Origin: JBCCFK01 sp965262315
Lineage (GTDB): Bacteria; Actinomycetota; Acidimicrobiia; Acidimicrobiales; UBA8592
Direction: 5' to 3'
Assembly (NCBI GenBank): GCA_965262315.1
Contig: CBDHFJ010000163.1
Span: 84,663-148,662, forward strand
Length of the DNA stretch: 64,000 bases
A model generated the notes under the pieces. The model saw only the letters and a program-made list of their open reading frames with translations, did not search any database and was not told the origin of the DNA. Below are positions 52,124-60,860 of the stretch, piece by piece. Position 1 is the stretch's first letter, and every line of letters begins with the position of its first letter. A program made the position numbers and the translations under genes.

Positions 52124-52177
52124 TTGACGAATGGTCGGGAATCACCGACCATTCGGGAATGGCCGACCGTTCCCGAA
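52124..52177 (+). promoter_or_regulatory. Promoter with nested operators over the regulator start codon
   Basis: TTGACG (52124-52129) and GACCAT (52147-52152) are 17 nt apart, and GACCAT ends 6 nt before the ATG at 52159. Inverted repeat 1 (AATGGTCGG / CCGACCATT, 52130-52138 / 52145-52153) covers the spacer and -10. Inverted repeat 2 (TTCGGGAA / TTCCCGAA, 52152-52159 / 52170-52177) covers the start codon. Confidence 0.55.
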
Positions 52178-52731
52178 CGACACCGGACTACGAGTTGACG
52201 GACCGCCTCGGCCTCGACGCCGACCAGCTCCGCATCCTGCTCGAACCAACGCGGTCACAGATCATCGACCTGCTCTCCGAACGAGCGGCAACCACCAGCC
52301 AGCTGGCGGATGTCCTCGGTCGTCCGAAGGGGACGATCGGGCATCACTGCAAACAACTCGAGGCCGCCGGGCTCATCCACGTCGTGCGGACGGCCAAGGT
52401 GCGTGCGATCGAGGAGCGGTACTACGGGCGCACGGCGCGGCTCTTCCTCCTCGGATCGTTCGAGGCGGCGGGCGTCAGTGTCGACGCGTTCCTCGACGAG
52501 GCCTACGGCGAGCTCAAGCAGGCGGCGACGGCACCGGACTCCGACGCGGTCCACCGAGCCTCGGTCCGGTACGCCCGCATCCCCCACGATCGCGCCGACG
52601 AGTGGGCAGAGCGGCTCGCGGCGCTGTTCGACGAGTTCGCGGCCCAACCGCGGGGCGGAGACACCACCTACGGGCTCCTGGTCGGTCTGTTCCACACCGA
52701 CCGGCCCGGCTTCGGGGGCGACGATGGCTGA
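52159..52731 (+). CDS. ArsR-like winged-helix transcriptional regulator
   Basis: A 190-residue regulator with an HTH_20-type winged helix (about 15-90): LLEPTRSQIIDLLSERAAT, TSQLADVLGRPKGTIGHHCKQLE and GLIHVVRTAKVR. The C-terminal half may bind an effector. Nested palindromes over its promoter and start codon suggest autorepression. The stop lies 5 nt inside the MFS exporter gene, so it likely controls the exporter. An upstream GTG at 52114 is less likely. Confidence 0.85.
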   Translation: MADRSRTTPDYELTDRLGLDADQLRILLEPTRSQIIDLLSERAATTSQLADVLGRPKGTIGHHCKQLEAAGLIHVVRTAKVRAIEERYYGRTARLFLLGSFEAAGVSVDAFLDEAYGELKQAATAPDSDAVHRASVRYARIPHDRADEWAERLAALFDEFAAQPRGGDTTYGLLVGLFHTDRPGFGGDDG

Positions 52732-54091
52732 GGCGACGAAGCCGTTGGGTCCGGGCTACTGGAAGTTGTGGACCGCGAGCGTCGTCTCCAACCTCGGCGA
52801 TGGCCTCAGTGTCGTCGCCTACCCCTGGCTGGCGAGTGCGCTCACCCGCAACCCGGTGGCCATCGCCGGCGTTGCGGTGGCCACCCGGCTGCCGTGGTTG
52901 GTCTTCACGCTTCCGGCGGGCGTGATCACCGACCGGGTCGACCGCCGCAAGCTCGTCATGGGGATGGACCTGATCCGGTTCGCGCTCACGCTCGGCGTCG
53001 CCTTCGCGGTGCTCGCAGCCGAGGGCTCGCTGAACGACCCGGGCGACATCGCAGACGGCCTGGCCTCCACCCCCGACAACGGCGCCGTGGCCCTCGTGCT
53101 GCTCTACCTGGCCGCCGTTCTGCTCGGGTCGGCCGAGGTGCTCCGTGACAACTCGGCCCAGACGTTGATGCCGTCGCTCGTCGACACCGAGCACCTCGAC
53201 AAGGCCAACGGCCGACTCTGGGGCGCCGAGATGGTGATGAACGCGTTCGTCGGCCCACCGCTCGCGGGCCTGCTGTTGAGCGTCTCGTTCGCGCTCCCGT
53301 TCTTCATCGACGCCGGGACCTTCGCGGTCGCCGCCGGCCTGCTGTTCCTGATCGCCGGCGACTTCGCCCCCAAGGGCCGGCCGGTCGACGCTCCCCAGGC
53401 CTCGTTTCGCGAGGATCTGCGGGAAGGGGTCCGGTGGCTGTGGCAGCACCGACTGCTGCGGAGTCTCGGCATCGCCCTCGGCCTGCTCAACGGACTCGGC
53501 GCCATGCAGCAGGCCGTCGACGTCCTGTTCGCCCAAGAGGTCCTGGGGCTGTCGGCGGCCGGCTTCGGCGCGTTGGCCATCGCGTTCGCCATCGGCGGTG
53601 TGACCGGCAGCATGGTGGCGCATCGCGTGAGCGAGAAGCTCGGCCCTGGCAACTCGCTGTTCGCCACCATCATCGTGAGCGCGATCGGGCCCGCGCTGAT
53701 CGGCTCGATGCCATCGGTGCCGCTGGTCTTCGCGGTGTTCCTGGTCGGCAGCTTCTTCGCGGTCGTCTGGAACGTGATCACCGTCGGGCTGCGCCAGACC
53801 CTGATCCCGGACCATCTGCTGGGCCGGGTGAACTCGGTCTACCGGTTCTTCGGCTGGGGCATGATCCCGATCGGCAGCATGCTGGGCGGCCTGCTCGTGG
53901 TCGTGGTGGACACGTTCGCGGAGCGGGAGACCGCGTTGCGGGTCCCGTTCGGCGTGTCCGCCGCCGCCCACGTGCTCCTGCTGGCGTGGGCGCTCCCGCG
54001 TCTCAACACGCGCGAGATCGACGCCGCGAAAGAAGCGCACGCCGAGCAGTCCGACGAGGCTGCCCCGGCCGACGACCCGCCCGAAGCCTGA
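52724..54091 (+). CDS. MFS transporter (DHA3-like exporter)
   Basis: A 455-residue transporter with about twelve hydrophobic segments. The loop between helices 2 and 3 has GVITDRVDRRKLVM, the MFS motif A, and RDNSAQTLMPSLV is typical of the DHA3 family of macrolide and siderophore exporters. It uses proton motive force; the substrate is unknown. It overlaps the regulator gene by 8 nt, so the pair forms a regulator-exporter unit. Confidence 0.9.
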   Translation: MAEATKPLGPGYWKLWTASVVSNLGDGLSVVAYPWLASALTRNPVAIAGVAVATRLPWLVFTLPAGVITDRVDRRKLVMGMDLIRFALTLGVAFAVLAAEGSLNDPGDIADGLASTPDNGAVALVLLYLAAVLLGSAEVLRDNSAQTLMPSLVDTEHLDKANGRLWGAEMVMNAFVGPPLAGLLLSVSFALPFFIDAGTFAVAAGLLFLIAGDFAPKGRPVDAPQASFREDLREGVRWLWQHRLLRSLGIALGLLNGLGAMQQAVDVLFAQEVLGLSAAGFGALAIAFAIGGVTGSMVAHRVSEKLGPGNSLFATIIVSAIGPALIGSMPSVPLVFAVFLVGSFFAVVWNVITVGLRQTLIPDHLLGRVNSVYRFFGWGMIPIGSMLGGLLVVVVDTFAERETALRVPFGVSAAAHVLLLAWALPRLNTREIDAAKEAHAEQSDEAAPADDPPEA

Positions 54092-54094
54092 GCG

Positions 54095-55018
54095 TCAGCC
54101 CTCCATGCCCTCCGGCATCGGGTAGTGAATGCCGGGGATCCCGGCGAGCAGTGGTTCGTACTCGGGTGGTTGCGGCACGAGACCGGGGTAGGTGTCGCCG
54201 ATCACGTCGTCGTTCCACGAGTAGTGGAGAGGCTTGATCTGCCACCACCCGCGCCCTGCATTCGTGCCGCCATCGCACAGGAGATCGACACCGGTGATGT
54301 AGGAGGCGAGGTCCGATGCGAGGAACATGACCGTGTTGGCGACTTCCTCGGCCTCGCCCATGCGCCGCATTGGGGTGCGGCTCTGGATGTAGTCGCCGGT
54401 CGGCGTACCGACGATCCCGTCTCGGATCATGTCGGTCAGAATGAAGCCCGGCGACACCGCGTTCACCCTGACACCCCGATCGGCCCACTCGCAGCCCAGC
54501 TGACGAGTCATGTGGACCAGCGCACCCTTGGCAGCCGAGTAGGGGATCGTGTCGAGCTCGAAGCCGCCGCTGCCGCGGATCGATGCAATGTTCACGATCG
54601 AACCGCCTGATCCTCCGAGCATGTGGCGTCCGACCTCCTTCAGGTAGAGGTACGCGCCCCGCAGGTTGACAGCCAGGATCTGGTCGAACTCGTCCATCGG
54701 GTAGCCCTCGGCGGAGTACCCCATCACGCTGCTGATACCGGCGTTGTTGACGAGCACATCGATCCGTCCGTGCTCGGCCACCCCTGCCGCGACCACTGCC
54801 GCCACGTCGGATTCAACCGACACGTCTCCGGTCACGGTCGTCACCTTCGGCGAGCCGGCCGACCGGCACGCGTCGGCGACCGACTCGAGCAGGTCGCCCG
54901 AGCGGGCGGTCAGGACGAGTTCAGCGCCGGCCGTCGCGAACTGGTTGGCGAACACCTCGCCCAGGCCGTAGCTGGCGCCGGTGATGAGGACGGTCTTGCC
55001 GTTGAAGTCGAAGCTCAT
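54095..55018 (-). CDS. SDR with C-terminal extension
   Basis: A 307-residue SDR. TGASYGLGE, VLVNNAGISS, NIASIRG, YSAAK and CDGGTNAG give the classical layout. About 50 residues follow the usual end (HYSWNDDVIG to PMPEGMEG), an extension seen in some actinobacterial SDRs. It lies 35 nt after the DUF6285-like gene on the same strand, where an Lva-type pathway would place a keto-reductase, but it also has its own TAGGTT box 8 nt before the ATG. Confidence 0.85.
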   Translation of the reverse strand: MSFDFNGKTVLITGASYGLGEVFANQFATAGAELVLTARSGDLLESVADACRSAGSPKVTTVTGDVSVESDVAAVVAAGVAEHGRIDVLVNNAGISSVMGYSAEGYPMDEFDQILAVNLRGAYLYLKEVGRHMLGGSGGSIVNIASIRGSGGFELDTIPYSAAKGALVHMTRQLGCEWADRGVRVNAVSPGFILTDMIRDGIVGTPTGDYIQSRTPMRRMGEAEEVANTVMFLASDLASYITGVDLLCDGGTNAGRGWWQIKPLHYSWNDDVIGDTYPGLVPQPPEYEPLLAGIPGIHYPMPEGMEG

Positions 55019-55026
55019 GGCATGGA

Positions 55027-55032
55027 AACCTA
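55027..55032 (-). promoter_or_regulatory. -10 box, leaderless SDR
   Basis: TAGGTT ends 8 nt before the ATG at 55018. Confidence 0.45.
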
Positions 55033-55053
55033 GCCGTCGGATCAGGCGCCGTC

Positions 55054-55467
55054 TCAGCCGCGGCCGACGAGATCGAGCGTCCCGAGGATCTCCTGTTCGG
55101 TGGCGATGCGCTGGTCGAGCAGGGTCTTGAGCTCGGCCACGCGATCGCCGTCGTCGGCCGCGAACGCGTCCTCGATGGCGTCGCCCAGCGCGGCCGACGC
55201 CGCGGAGTAACGCTCGAGCACGTCGGCGAGGTGCCAGCTGTCCGCGGCGTCGGGGGTGCGGCCCAGCGCCGCGTCGATGGCCGCGATCTCCTCGGTCATC
55301 CACGCGATCTCGTGGGCGGCGCGCCGCGCCATCCGGCGCAGGAGTTGGTCGACCTGGCCCAGCAGCACGGTGGCCGGCTCGTCCTGGGCGACGGCCGGTG
55401 CCACCACGGTGGCGAGGTCGTCGGCGATGGCCTCGAGGACCTGGGCGGTGTCGGGTCGGCTGAGCAT
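55054..55467 (-). CDS. DUF6285-like small partner of phosphotransferase
   Basis: A 137-residue all-helical protein (RPDTAQVLEAIADDLATVV). From memory this resembles the DUF6285/LvaB family, whose founding member is needed by the kinase LvaA to phosphorylate 4-hydroxyacyl-CoA. Its ATG overlaps the stop of the phosphotransferase (TGATG), strong evidence for stoichiometric co-production. No catalytic motif is seen. The identification is moderate. Confidence 0.6.
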   Translation of the reverse strand: MLSRPDTAQVLEAIADDLATVVAPAVAQDEPATVLLGQVDQLLRRMARRAAHEIAWMTEEIAAIDAALGRTPDAADSWHLADVLERYSAASAALGDAIEDAFAADDGDRVAELKTLLDQRIATEQEILGTLDLVGRG

Positions 55468-56489
55468 CACATGCCTCCGTCGAGAGCTGCGGTCAGGGCG
55501 TCGGTGGCGGCCATCCACGCCGCCTGGCCGAACAGGATGTTGTCGTTGTTGAACGCGATGTTGGTCGAGCCACCGTCGCCGCGGGCCATGGCAGCGCCGG
55601 CAGCGCTGAGCTGGGACACCACGCCGATGACACCCAGCACCAGGAAGTACGTCATGACCGCGGGGTTGACCTGCTCCTCGGTGTAGCCCGTGATCTCGCG
55701 GTAGTGCTGGAGGAAGGTCTCGACGTCGGCATCGATGATGTCGGGCGGTGCGGCCTGTGCGTACGCCTTGAAGTAGCCGAGGTCCTCGCGGGGATCGCCG
55801 ACCGTGGCCAGCTCGAAGTCGATCAGCACCAGGTCGCCGGCTTCGTCCACGAGCATGTTTGCGGTCGAGAAGTCGTGGTGGACCAGGCCCAGCGGCACCG
55901 GCGGGGGACGGTTGGCGTCGAGCCACGCGGCCACGTACCTGAAGATCGGCAGGGCTTCGACGTGGTTGTCGGCGGTCGCCTTCCAGACGGCGATCTGGTC
56001 GCCCATCGCGTCGCCCGCGGCGGGTCGGGGGAGCGACGCGGGAAGGACGTCGACGGGGACGGTGTGGACCGCGCCCGCGAGCTCGGCCAGCTTGGGCGGC
56101 AAGCTCCCCATGCCGTTGGCGTCGATCCACGGCAGGGTCGACGCGGCGGGGGAGAAGTCGATCACCAGCGCCGGTGTGCCGACATGGGTCCCGTCGGCGT
56201 CGAGGAAGCGGGCGTCGGGTGTGTTGAGGAACGGGGCCACCGCCCGGATGACCTCGAACTCCTGGGTGCGGTCGGTCTCGATGATCGCCTGCCCCGGCGC
56301 GGGATCACCCCGGAGCACGTACGTCCCGCGCTCGACGGCGCCGTCGAGGGTGTAGGTGGCGTCGAAGCGCGCCATCAGACGGGAGTAGCCGCCCGTCATC
56401 TTCTCGTAGTTCGTGACCGACACGTCGGTGCATCCGTTGGCTTCGAGGAGCGCGCGGACGCGGCTGGGCATCGTTGCTGGGTCGTCCAT
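55467..56489 (-). CDS. Phosphotransferase (APH-fold, LvaA/ACAD10-like)
   Basis: A 340-residue aminoglycoside-phosphotransferase-fold kinase. GGYSRLM is the nucleotide loop, HHDFSTANML is the catalytic loop with Asp and Asn, and IDFELATVGDP holds the metal Asp. This group includes LvaA and the kinase domains of ACAD10/11, which phosphorylate 4-hydroxyacyl-CoA thioesters. It is coupled to the DUF6285-like gene. TACGTT lies 6 nt before the ATG. Confidence 0.8.
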   Translation of the reverse strand: MDDPATMPSRVRALLEANGCTDVSVTNYEKMTGGYSRLMARFDATYTLDGAVERGTYVLRGDPAPGQAIIETDRTQEFEVIRAVAPFLNTPDARFLDADGTHVGTPALVIDFSPAASTLPWIDANGMGSLPPKLAELAGAVHTVPVDVLPASLPRPAAGDAMGDQIAVWKATADNHVEALPIFRYVAAWLDANRPPPVPLGLVHHDFSTANMLVDEAGDLVLIDFELATVGDPREDLGYFKAYAQAAPPDIIDADVETFLQHYREITGYTEEQVNPAVMTYFLVLGVIGVVSQLSAAGAAMARGDGGSTNIAFNNDNILFGQAAWMAATDALTAALDGGM

Positions 56490-56495
56490 GGCTGG

Positions 56496-56501
56496 AACGT
56501 A
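56496..56501 (-). promoter_or_regulatory. -10 box, leaderless phosphotransferase
   Basis: TACGTT ends 6 nt before the ATG at 56489. Confidence 0.5.
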
Positions 56502-56541
56502 GCCCAGTCGGTGCGCCGGACGGCGGGAACCGGTGGTGGCC

Positions 56542-57654
56542 TCAGGCCCCTTCGATGAACTCCTGGGCGCCGTGCTGGAAGATGGCGTCCTGGACCCGCT
56601 CGATCACGCTGGTCCACAACGCGATCGCCCGCTCACTGGAGGAGTCGAGGCTGCCGACGGCGAAGACCGGGATCACCCAGCCGTAGATCAGGCCGACCCG
56701 GTAGTCGTGGAAGAACTGGTCGAACTCGTAGCCGGTCACCCCGTTGGCGAGCAGGGTGTCGTGGTACACGTGCAACAGGTCGTCCTCGTGCTCGCGACGC
56801 AGCGCCGGGTCGAGGTTCTGGCCCAGCAGATAGCCGACGTCGGCCGCGCCGCCGCCCTGGCTGATCGACTGCCAGTCGATCACCACCACCTCACCGTCGT
56901 CCTGGAAGAACAGGTTGTCGGCTCGGAAGTCGAAGTGAACCAGCGTCGTGGGCATGGCCGCGAAGCGGTCGAGGAGCCGCGGATGGTTGCTGCCGTAGAC
57001 GTCGGCGATCGGGACCATCTCGGGCTGCAGCGCCGAGCCGAAGACCTGCTTGAAGCCGTCGATCGACGCGTTGTAGATCCCCTCGCCGGCCTTGTTGAGC
57101 GCACCGTCGATCGGCGGGATGAACGTGGCCTCGGCCAGGCCGTTCCCGGCGTTCCAGAAGTGGGCGTGATGGGTCGCGAGGCCGCGGAGCGCCGATGCGG
57201 TCTGCTCGGGGCTGAGCCCCTCGAGCTGATCGCCGATGGTCAGGTCACCCAGGTCCTCCATCACCAGCACGTACTCCTCGGCCACCTCCGGGTCGTCCGA
57301 CGTGTTGCAGGTGACGTGGAACAGCTCAGGCGTCCGGAGCGGGGTCTCCGCGGCCAGCTCGGCGTAGAAGCGGTGCTCGCGCTCATAGACCCGGGTGGGT
57401 CGCATCATCGCCATCACCTCGGGTGAGGCCGTCGGGAACTTCACCACCATCGACGTCGGCGCGCCGGCAGCGTCGCCGTCGTAGGCGACCCCCACCGTGC
57501 CCACCTCACCCATGAAGCCGATTCCGGCGGCGGCGGGGTCGATCGACACCTCGGCGATCGATGCGCCGGAGGGCAGCGTGCCCGAGGACTGGAGGGCCGT
57601 GGTCAGCCACTCGGCAGTCACCTCGGACGTGGTGGTGGGGAGGGAGGAGCTCAT
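56542..57654 (-). CDS. Phosphotransferase (ecdysteroid kinase-like)
   Basis: A 370-residue kinase of the APH superfamily, closest in pattern to the EcKL/DUF1679 type. MVVKFPTASPE holds the ATP-binding Lys, YVLVMEDLGD the hinge, HFDFRADNLFF the catalytic Asp/Asn and IDWQSISQG the metal Asp. It would phosphorylate a hydroxyl of a small lipid or sterol-like molecule. It is upstream of the other kinase on the same strand, 52 nt away, but each has its own -10 box. Confidence 0.8.
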   Translation of the reverse strand: MSSSLPTTTSEVTAEWLTTALQSSGTLPSGASIAEVSIDPAAAGIGFMGEVGTVGVAYDGDAAGAPTSMVVKFPTASPEVMAMMRPTRVYEREHRFYAELAAETPLRTPELFHVTCNTSDDPEVAEEYVLVMEDLGDLTIGDQLEGLSPEQTASALRGLATHHAHFWNAGNGLAEATFIPPIDGALNKAGEGIYNASIDGFKQVFGSALQPEMVPIADVYGSNHPRLLDRFAAMPTTLVHFDFRADNLFFQDDGEVVVIDWQSISQGGGAADVGYLLGQNLDPALRREHEDDLLHVYHDTLLANGVTGYEFDQFFHDYRVGLIYGWVIPVFAVGSLDSSSERAIALWTSVIERVQDAIFQHGAQEFIEGA

Positions 57655-57661
57655 GGCCGGA

Positions 57662-57667
57662 AAGGTA
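57662..57667 (-). promoter_or_regulatory. -10 box, leaderless kinase
   Basis: TACCTT ends 7 nt before the ATG at 57654. Confidence 0.5.
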
Positions 57668-57822
57668 CCCCGTGGGGCTCGTCTCGGACCGGAAGCTGCG
57701 GACGACGTCCGTAGCGGAGTCCCTCAGGCCCGAGGTCAGTGGGCCGATCGACACAGAAGGGACAGGTCAGAAACCGATCGCGTTCGGCCCTCGGGCCGAG
57801 CTCTCTCGAAGGAAGTCACGCA

Positions 57823-59490
57823 ATGCGACTCCGATCCGTCCTCCATCGCCTCGCCATCGGCTTCGGCATCGTCGTGGTCATCCTGGTCGTGGCCGCCATC
57901 TCGATCTCCAACTCGATCGGCGACGCCCAGAGCTCCAGAGAGCGCATCGGCGAGCTGAACGAGGCCGTGGAGAAGGCCATCCGAGTCGAGCAGAGCCTCG
58001 TCCTGCAGCAGGCGCTCCAGGCCGAGTTCGCGATCACCAGGGACCCCGAGCTCATGGTGATCTTCGAGGACACCGCCGTGACCGCGTTCGGGACCATGGA
58101 CGAGTTGGAGGCCGAGTTCGCCGATAACGACGAGATCCAGTTCATCGCCGGCCAGCTGGAGGCACTCGACATCGAACACGACGCCATCATCTTCGACGAG
58201 ATGGTGCCTGCGTTCGAGACCGGCGACGACGAGGCAGGTCTCGAGGCGCTGGCCCGGGCCCAGGTCGTGCTCGACGATCTGCTCGCCGTCGTCGCGCAGT
58301 CGAGCAGCGCCATCCGTGGCGAGCTCGAGGCCGAGATCGCACTGAACGAGGAGGCCCTTGCCGCCGCCAGCAGCACGACGGGTCGCATCGCCACCGTGGT
58401 CGTCGCCTTGACCGTCCTGATCGTGGTTTGGGTCGCCGTCTCGATCATCCGGCCGGTCCGCAGGCTCAAGGCCGCTGCCGAGGACCTGGCGAAGGGGGAC
58501 GTGTCCAACCCCGTGGAGCTCGGCTCCCGTGACGAGTTCGGCCAGTTGGCCGATGCCTTCAACGGCGTCCGGACCTATGTCCGCCAGGCTGCCGACGTCG
58601 CCGCCAAGATGAGCGAAGGCGATCTCCGCCAGACCGTCTCCAGTCGAGGCGACTCCGACCAGCTCGGCCGAGCCTTCGAGCAGATGATCAAGGACCTGCG
58701 GACCGTGATGTCGGAGATCGACAGCGCCGCCGGTGACCTGTCCACCTCCTCCAAGGACCTGCTCGACATGAGCCGGGACCTGTCGACCGCCGCCGAGGCC
58801 ACCTCCAGCGAGGCCGGCAGTGTGTCCGCGTCGACCGAACAACTGACCTCGATCATCGAGCGGGTCACCGGCCAGGCTGACGGCGCCGCCGCCGCCGCCG
58901 GGCAGGCGGTCGAGACCGTGGCATCGACCAACGAGGCAGTCGAGAGTCTCGCCGACTCCAGCCACCAGATCGGTGAGGTGATCTCGACCATCCAGGCCAT
59001 CGCCGAGCAGACCAACCTGCTCGCTCTCAACGCCACCATCGAGGCCGCCCGCGCTGGCGAAGCCGGCAAGGGCTTCGCGGTCGTGGCCAGCGAGGTCAAG
59101 GACCTGGCCACCCAGACCTCGCAATCGACCGAGGAGATCGAGACCCAGATCTCCGCCATCCGCAGCAACACCAGCGGCACCGTCAACGCGATCTCGTCGG
59201 TCTCGGAGTCGATTCGGGCTCTGCACGAGACCTCGGTCGAGATCGCGGCGTCCACCCGCGAGCAGTCGCACGTCACCCACGAGATGCGGACGAATGCCGC
59301 CGCCATCGTCGATGCGGCCGAGTCGACGACCCGGGTGGCACAGTCGACGCTGGCCGCTTCCGAGAGCCTGTCCGAGCTCGCCCGAACGCTGACGGAGCAC
59401 CTGTCGCAGTTCGTGCTGAACGAGGACGATGTGCGCCACGCGCCGGCCGCCGCAGCGCAGCACGGCGACCGCGAGCTCACGTCCGTCTGA
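57823..59490 (+). CDS. Methyl-accepting chemotaxis protein
   Basis: A 555-residue chemoreceptor. TM1 spans about 12-30, a helical periplasmic sensor 31-188, TM2 189-209 and HAMP 210-262 (IIRPVRRLKAAAEDLAKGD). A second HAMP-like unit follows (about 262-292). The conserved hairpin tip lies near 391-425 (EQTNLLALNATIEAARAGE, KGFAVVASEV). It has no C-terminal CheR/CheB pentapeptide. GAAGGA precedes the ATG. GCCGATCG at 57743-57750 resembles half of a motility-sigma -10, a weak hint. No other chemotaxis gene is in the window. Confidence 0.93.
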   Translation: MRLRSVLHRLAIGFGIVVVILVVAAISISNSIGDAQSSRERIGELNEAVEKAIRVEQSLVLQQALQAEFAITRDPELMVIFEDTAVTAFGTMDELEAEFADNDEIQFIAGQLEALDIEHDAIIFDEMVPAFETGDDEAGLEALARAQVVLDDLLAVVAQSSSAIRGELEAEIALNEEALAAASSTTGRIATVVVALTVLIVVWVAVSIIRPVRRLKAAAEDLAKGDVSNPVELGSRDEFGQLADAFNGVRTYVRQAADVAAKMSEGDLRQTVSSRGDSDQLGRAFEQMIKDLRTVMSEIDSAAGDLSTSSKDLLDMSRDLSTAAEATSSEAGSVSASTEQLTSIIERVTGQADGAAAAAGQAVETVASTNEAVESLADSSHQIGEVISTIQAIAEQTNLLALNATIEAARAGEAGKGFAVVASEVKDLATQTSQSTEEIETQISAIRSNTSGTVNAISSVSESIRALHETSVEIAASTREQSHVTHEMRTNAAAIVDAAESTTRVAQSTLAASESLSELARTLTEHLSQFVLNEDDVRHAPAAAAQHGDRELTSV

Positions 59491-59536
59491 GCTCCTGCCG
59501 TCGCCGGGCCGGTCTGCCGGGCCGTGGCCACGCCGC

Positions 59537-59542
59537 TAGCCT
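59537..59542 (+). promoter_or_regulatory. -10 box, leaderless lipoprotein
   Basis: TAGCCT ends 7 nt before the ATG at 59550. Confidence 0.5.
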
Positions 59543-59549
59543 CGGCCCG

Positions 59550-60857
59550 ATGCGGCGGTGGTTCGGGGTCCTGGCGGTGGTCGGTGCGCTCTTGGGAGCG
59601 TGCTCCGGTGGGGGCGACGGCGACAGCGGTGGCAACGTCGCGCTCGACGACAACCCGTTCCTGCCGGAGGCGTCCACCTCCGGCGACGAGGGCGGTTCCG
59701 GAGCCGACGACGATCCCGATCAGGACACCGCCCAAGGTCCGTCGGCCGGCGATGCCGGCAGCCCCCTCACACGGGTGGTGTCACTGTTCCCCGAACGGCT
59801 CGGCGAGCAGGTGGTCTACGTGTCCGATCTGGCATCGGCGGCCGACCAGGCGGGCATCGTGCGGCGGTGTGAGGACGACGACGCGGCAGCGTCGTCGGTG
59901 ATCGCGCTCTCCGTTTCGCGCGACGACGTTCCTGCCCCTGGCGCCGTCGTGCCGCAGGTGTGGGTCAACGCGGCCACCGCCAACGACAGCATGCGGGAGG
60001 AGTTCGGCTTCGGGCCCTGTGACGTGGACGTCGTCGCCGAGGACCTCACGGCGGACCTCCTCGACAGCGTCGTCGTGGCCACCACGCCGCGCATCGAATC
60101 GATCGACGACGCCGTGCAATCGGACCCGCTGTGGTCCGACATGCTGCAGACGGCCGACCCCGAGCGGGCCGTCGCCGAAGGGTCGACGGCGGGAGGTGTC
60201 ACCTACGTCTGGGGCGAGGACCCCCTCGCCTCCGACCCCCAGCGGAGGTCTCCCGCCCGGCGATTGGGGCGGGGTGGGGTGCTGCACGTGGATCAGGAAG
60301 CCGGGCTGGTGATCCGCGGCCTCGACGTGCCCGCCGTCGATGCCGCGCTGAGCACCCGAGCCGATGGATCCTCACTCGCCGCCGACGAAGACGTGGTCGC
60401 ACTCATGGACGCCGCGGCTGCCCTCGAGGCCCACACCATCCTCCTCGCCCGGCCGACCGCGCGGGATCAGTGGATCGTCGTGTCCGGCGTCGCCGACATC
60501 GAGGACGCACCGACGATCCAGAGCCGGGTCGAGGCGATGCCCCTGCCCGCACGCGTCAACTGGATGGCTGCGGCCTGGTCGTTCGATGCCCGGGCTGCGG
60601 CCGACGAGGCCATCGTCGTGCATCTGCTGGCCGCGCACGACGACGAGGCTGCGGCAACCGGCGCGGTCGACGCCATGGAACGCTTTCTGGACGAGGCGGT
60701 GTCGATCCGCAGTCAGGAGCCGTGGAGCGAGCGGTTCGGGCCCACCACCGTGGAAGCGTCGGGGCGTCTGGTGGTGACCACCAGTCGGATGGGGATGTGG
60801 CCGTCCTTCGTGTTCCAGTCGATCTTCAGTCGAGATTCCCTGTTCGTCGTCGACTGA
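59550..60857 (+). CDS. Uncharacterised secreted lipoprotein
   Basis: 435 residues. The signal peptide MRRWFGVLAVVGALLGAC ends at a lipobox Cys (position 18), followed by a Gly/Asp/Ser-rich acidic stretch to about residue 75. The rest is an alpha/beta domain without a recognised motif. Two Cys pairs at RRCEDDD and GFGPCDV could form a disulfide. It probably sits on the outer face of the membrane. I do not recognise the family. Confidence 0.7.
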   Translation: MRRWFGVLAVVGALLGACSGGGDGDSGGNVALDDNPFLPEASTSGDEGGSGADDDPDQDTAQGPSAGDAGSPLTRVVSLFPERLGEQVVYVSDLASAADQAGIVRRCEDDDAAASSVIALSVSRDDVPAPGAVVPQVWVNAATANDSMREEFGFGPCDVDVVAEDLTADLLDSVVVATTPRIESIDDAVQSDPLWSDMLQTADPERAVAEGSTAGGVTYVWGEDPLASDPQRRSPARRLGRGGVLHVDQEAGLVIRGLDVPAVDAALSTRADGSSLAADEDVVALMDAAAALEAHTILLARPTARDQWIVVSGVADIEDAPTIQSRVEAMPLPARVNWMAAAWSFDARAAADEAIVVHLLAAHDDEAAATGAVDAMERFLDEAVSIRSQEPWSERFGPTTVEASGRLVVTTSRMGMWPSFVFQSIFSRDSLFVVD

Positions 60858-60860
60858 GGA

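Noticed and set aside
57743..57750. Motility-sigma promoter (GCCGATCG) for the chemoreceptor
   Set aside because: Only the -10 half partly matches and no clear -35 is at the right distance.
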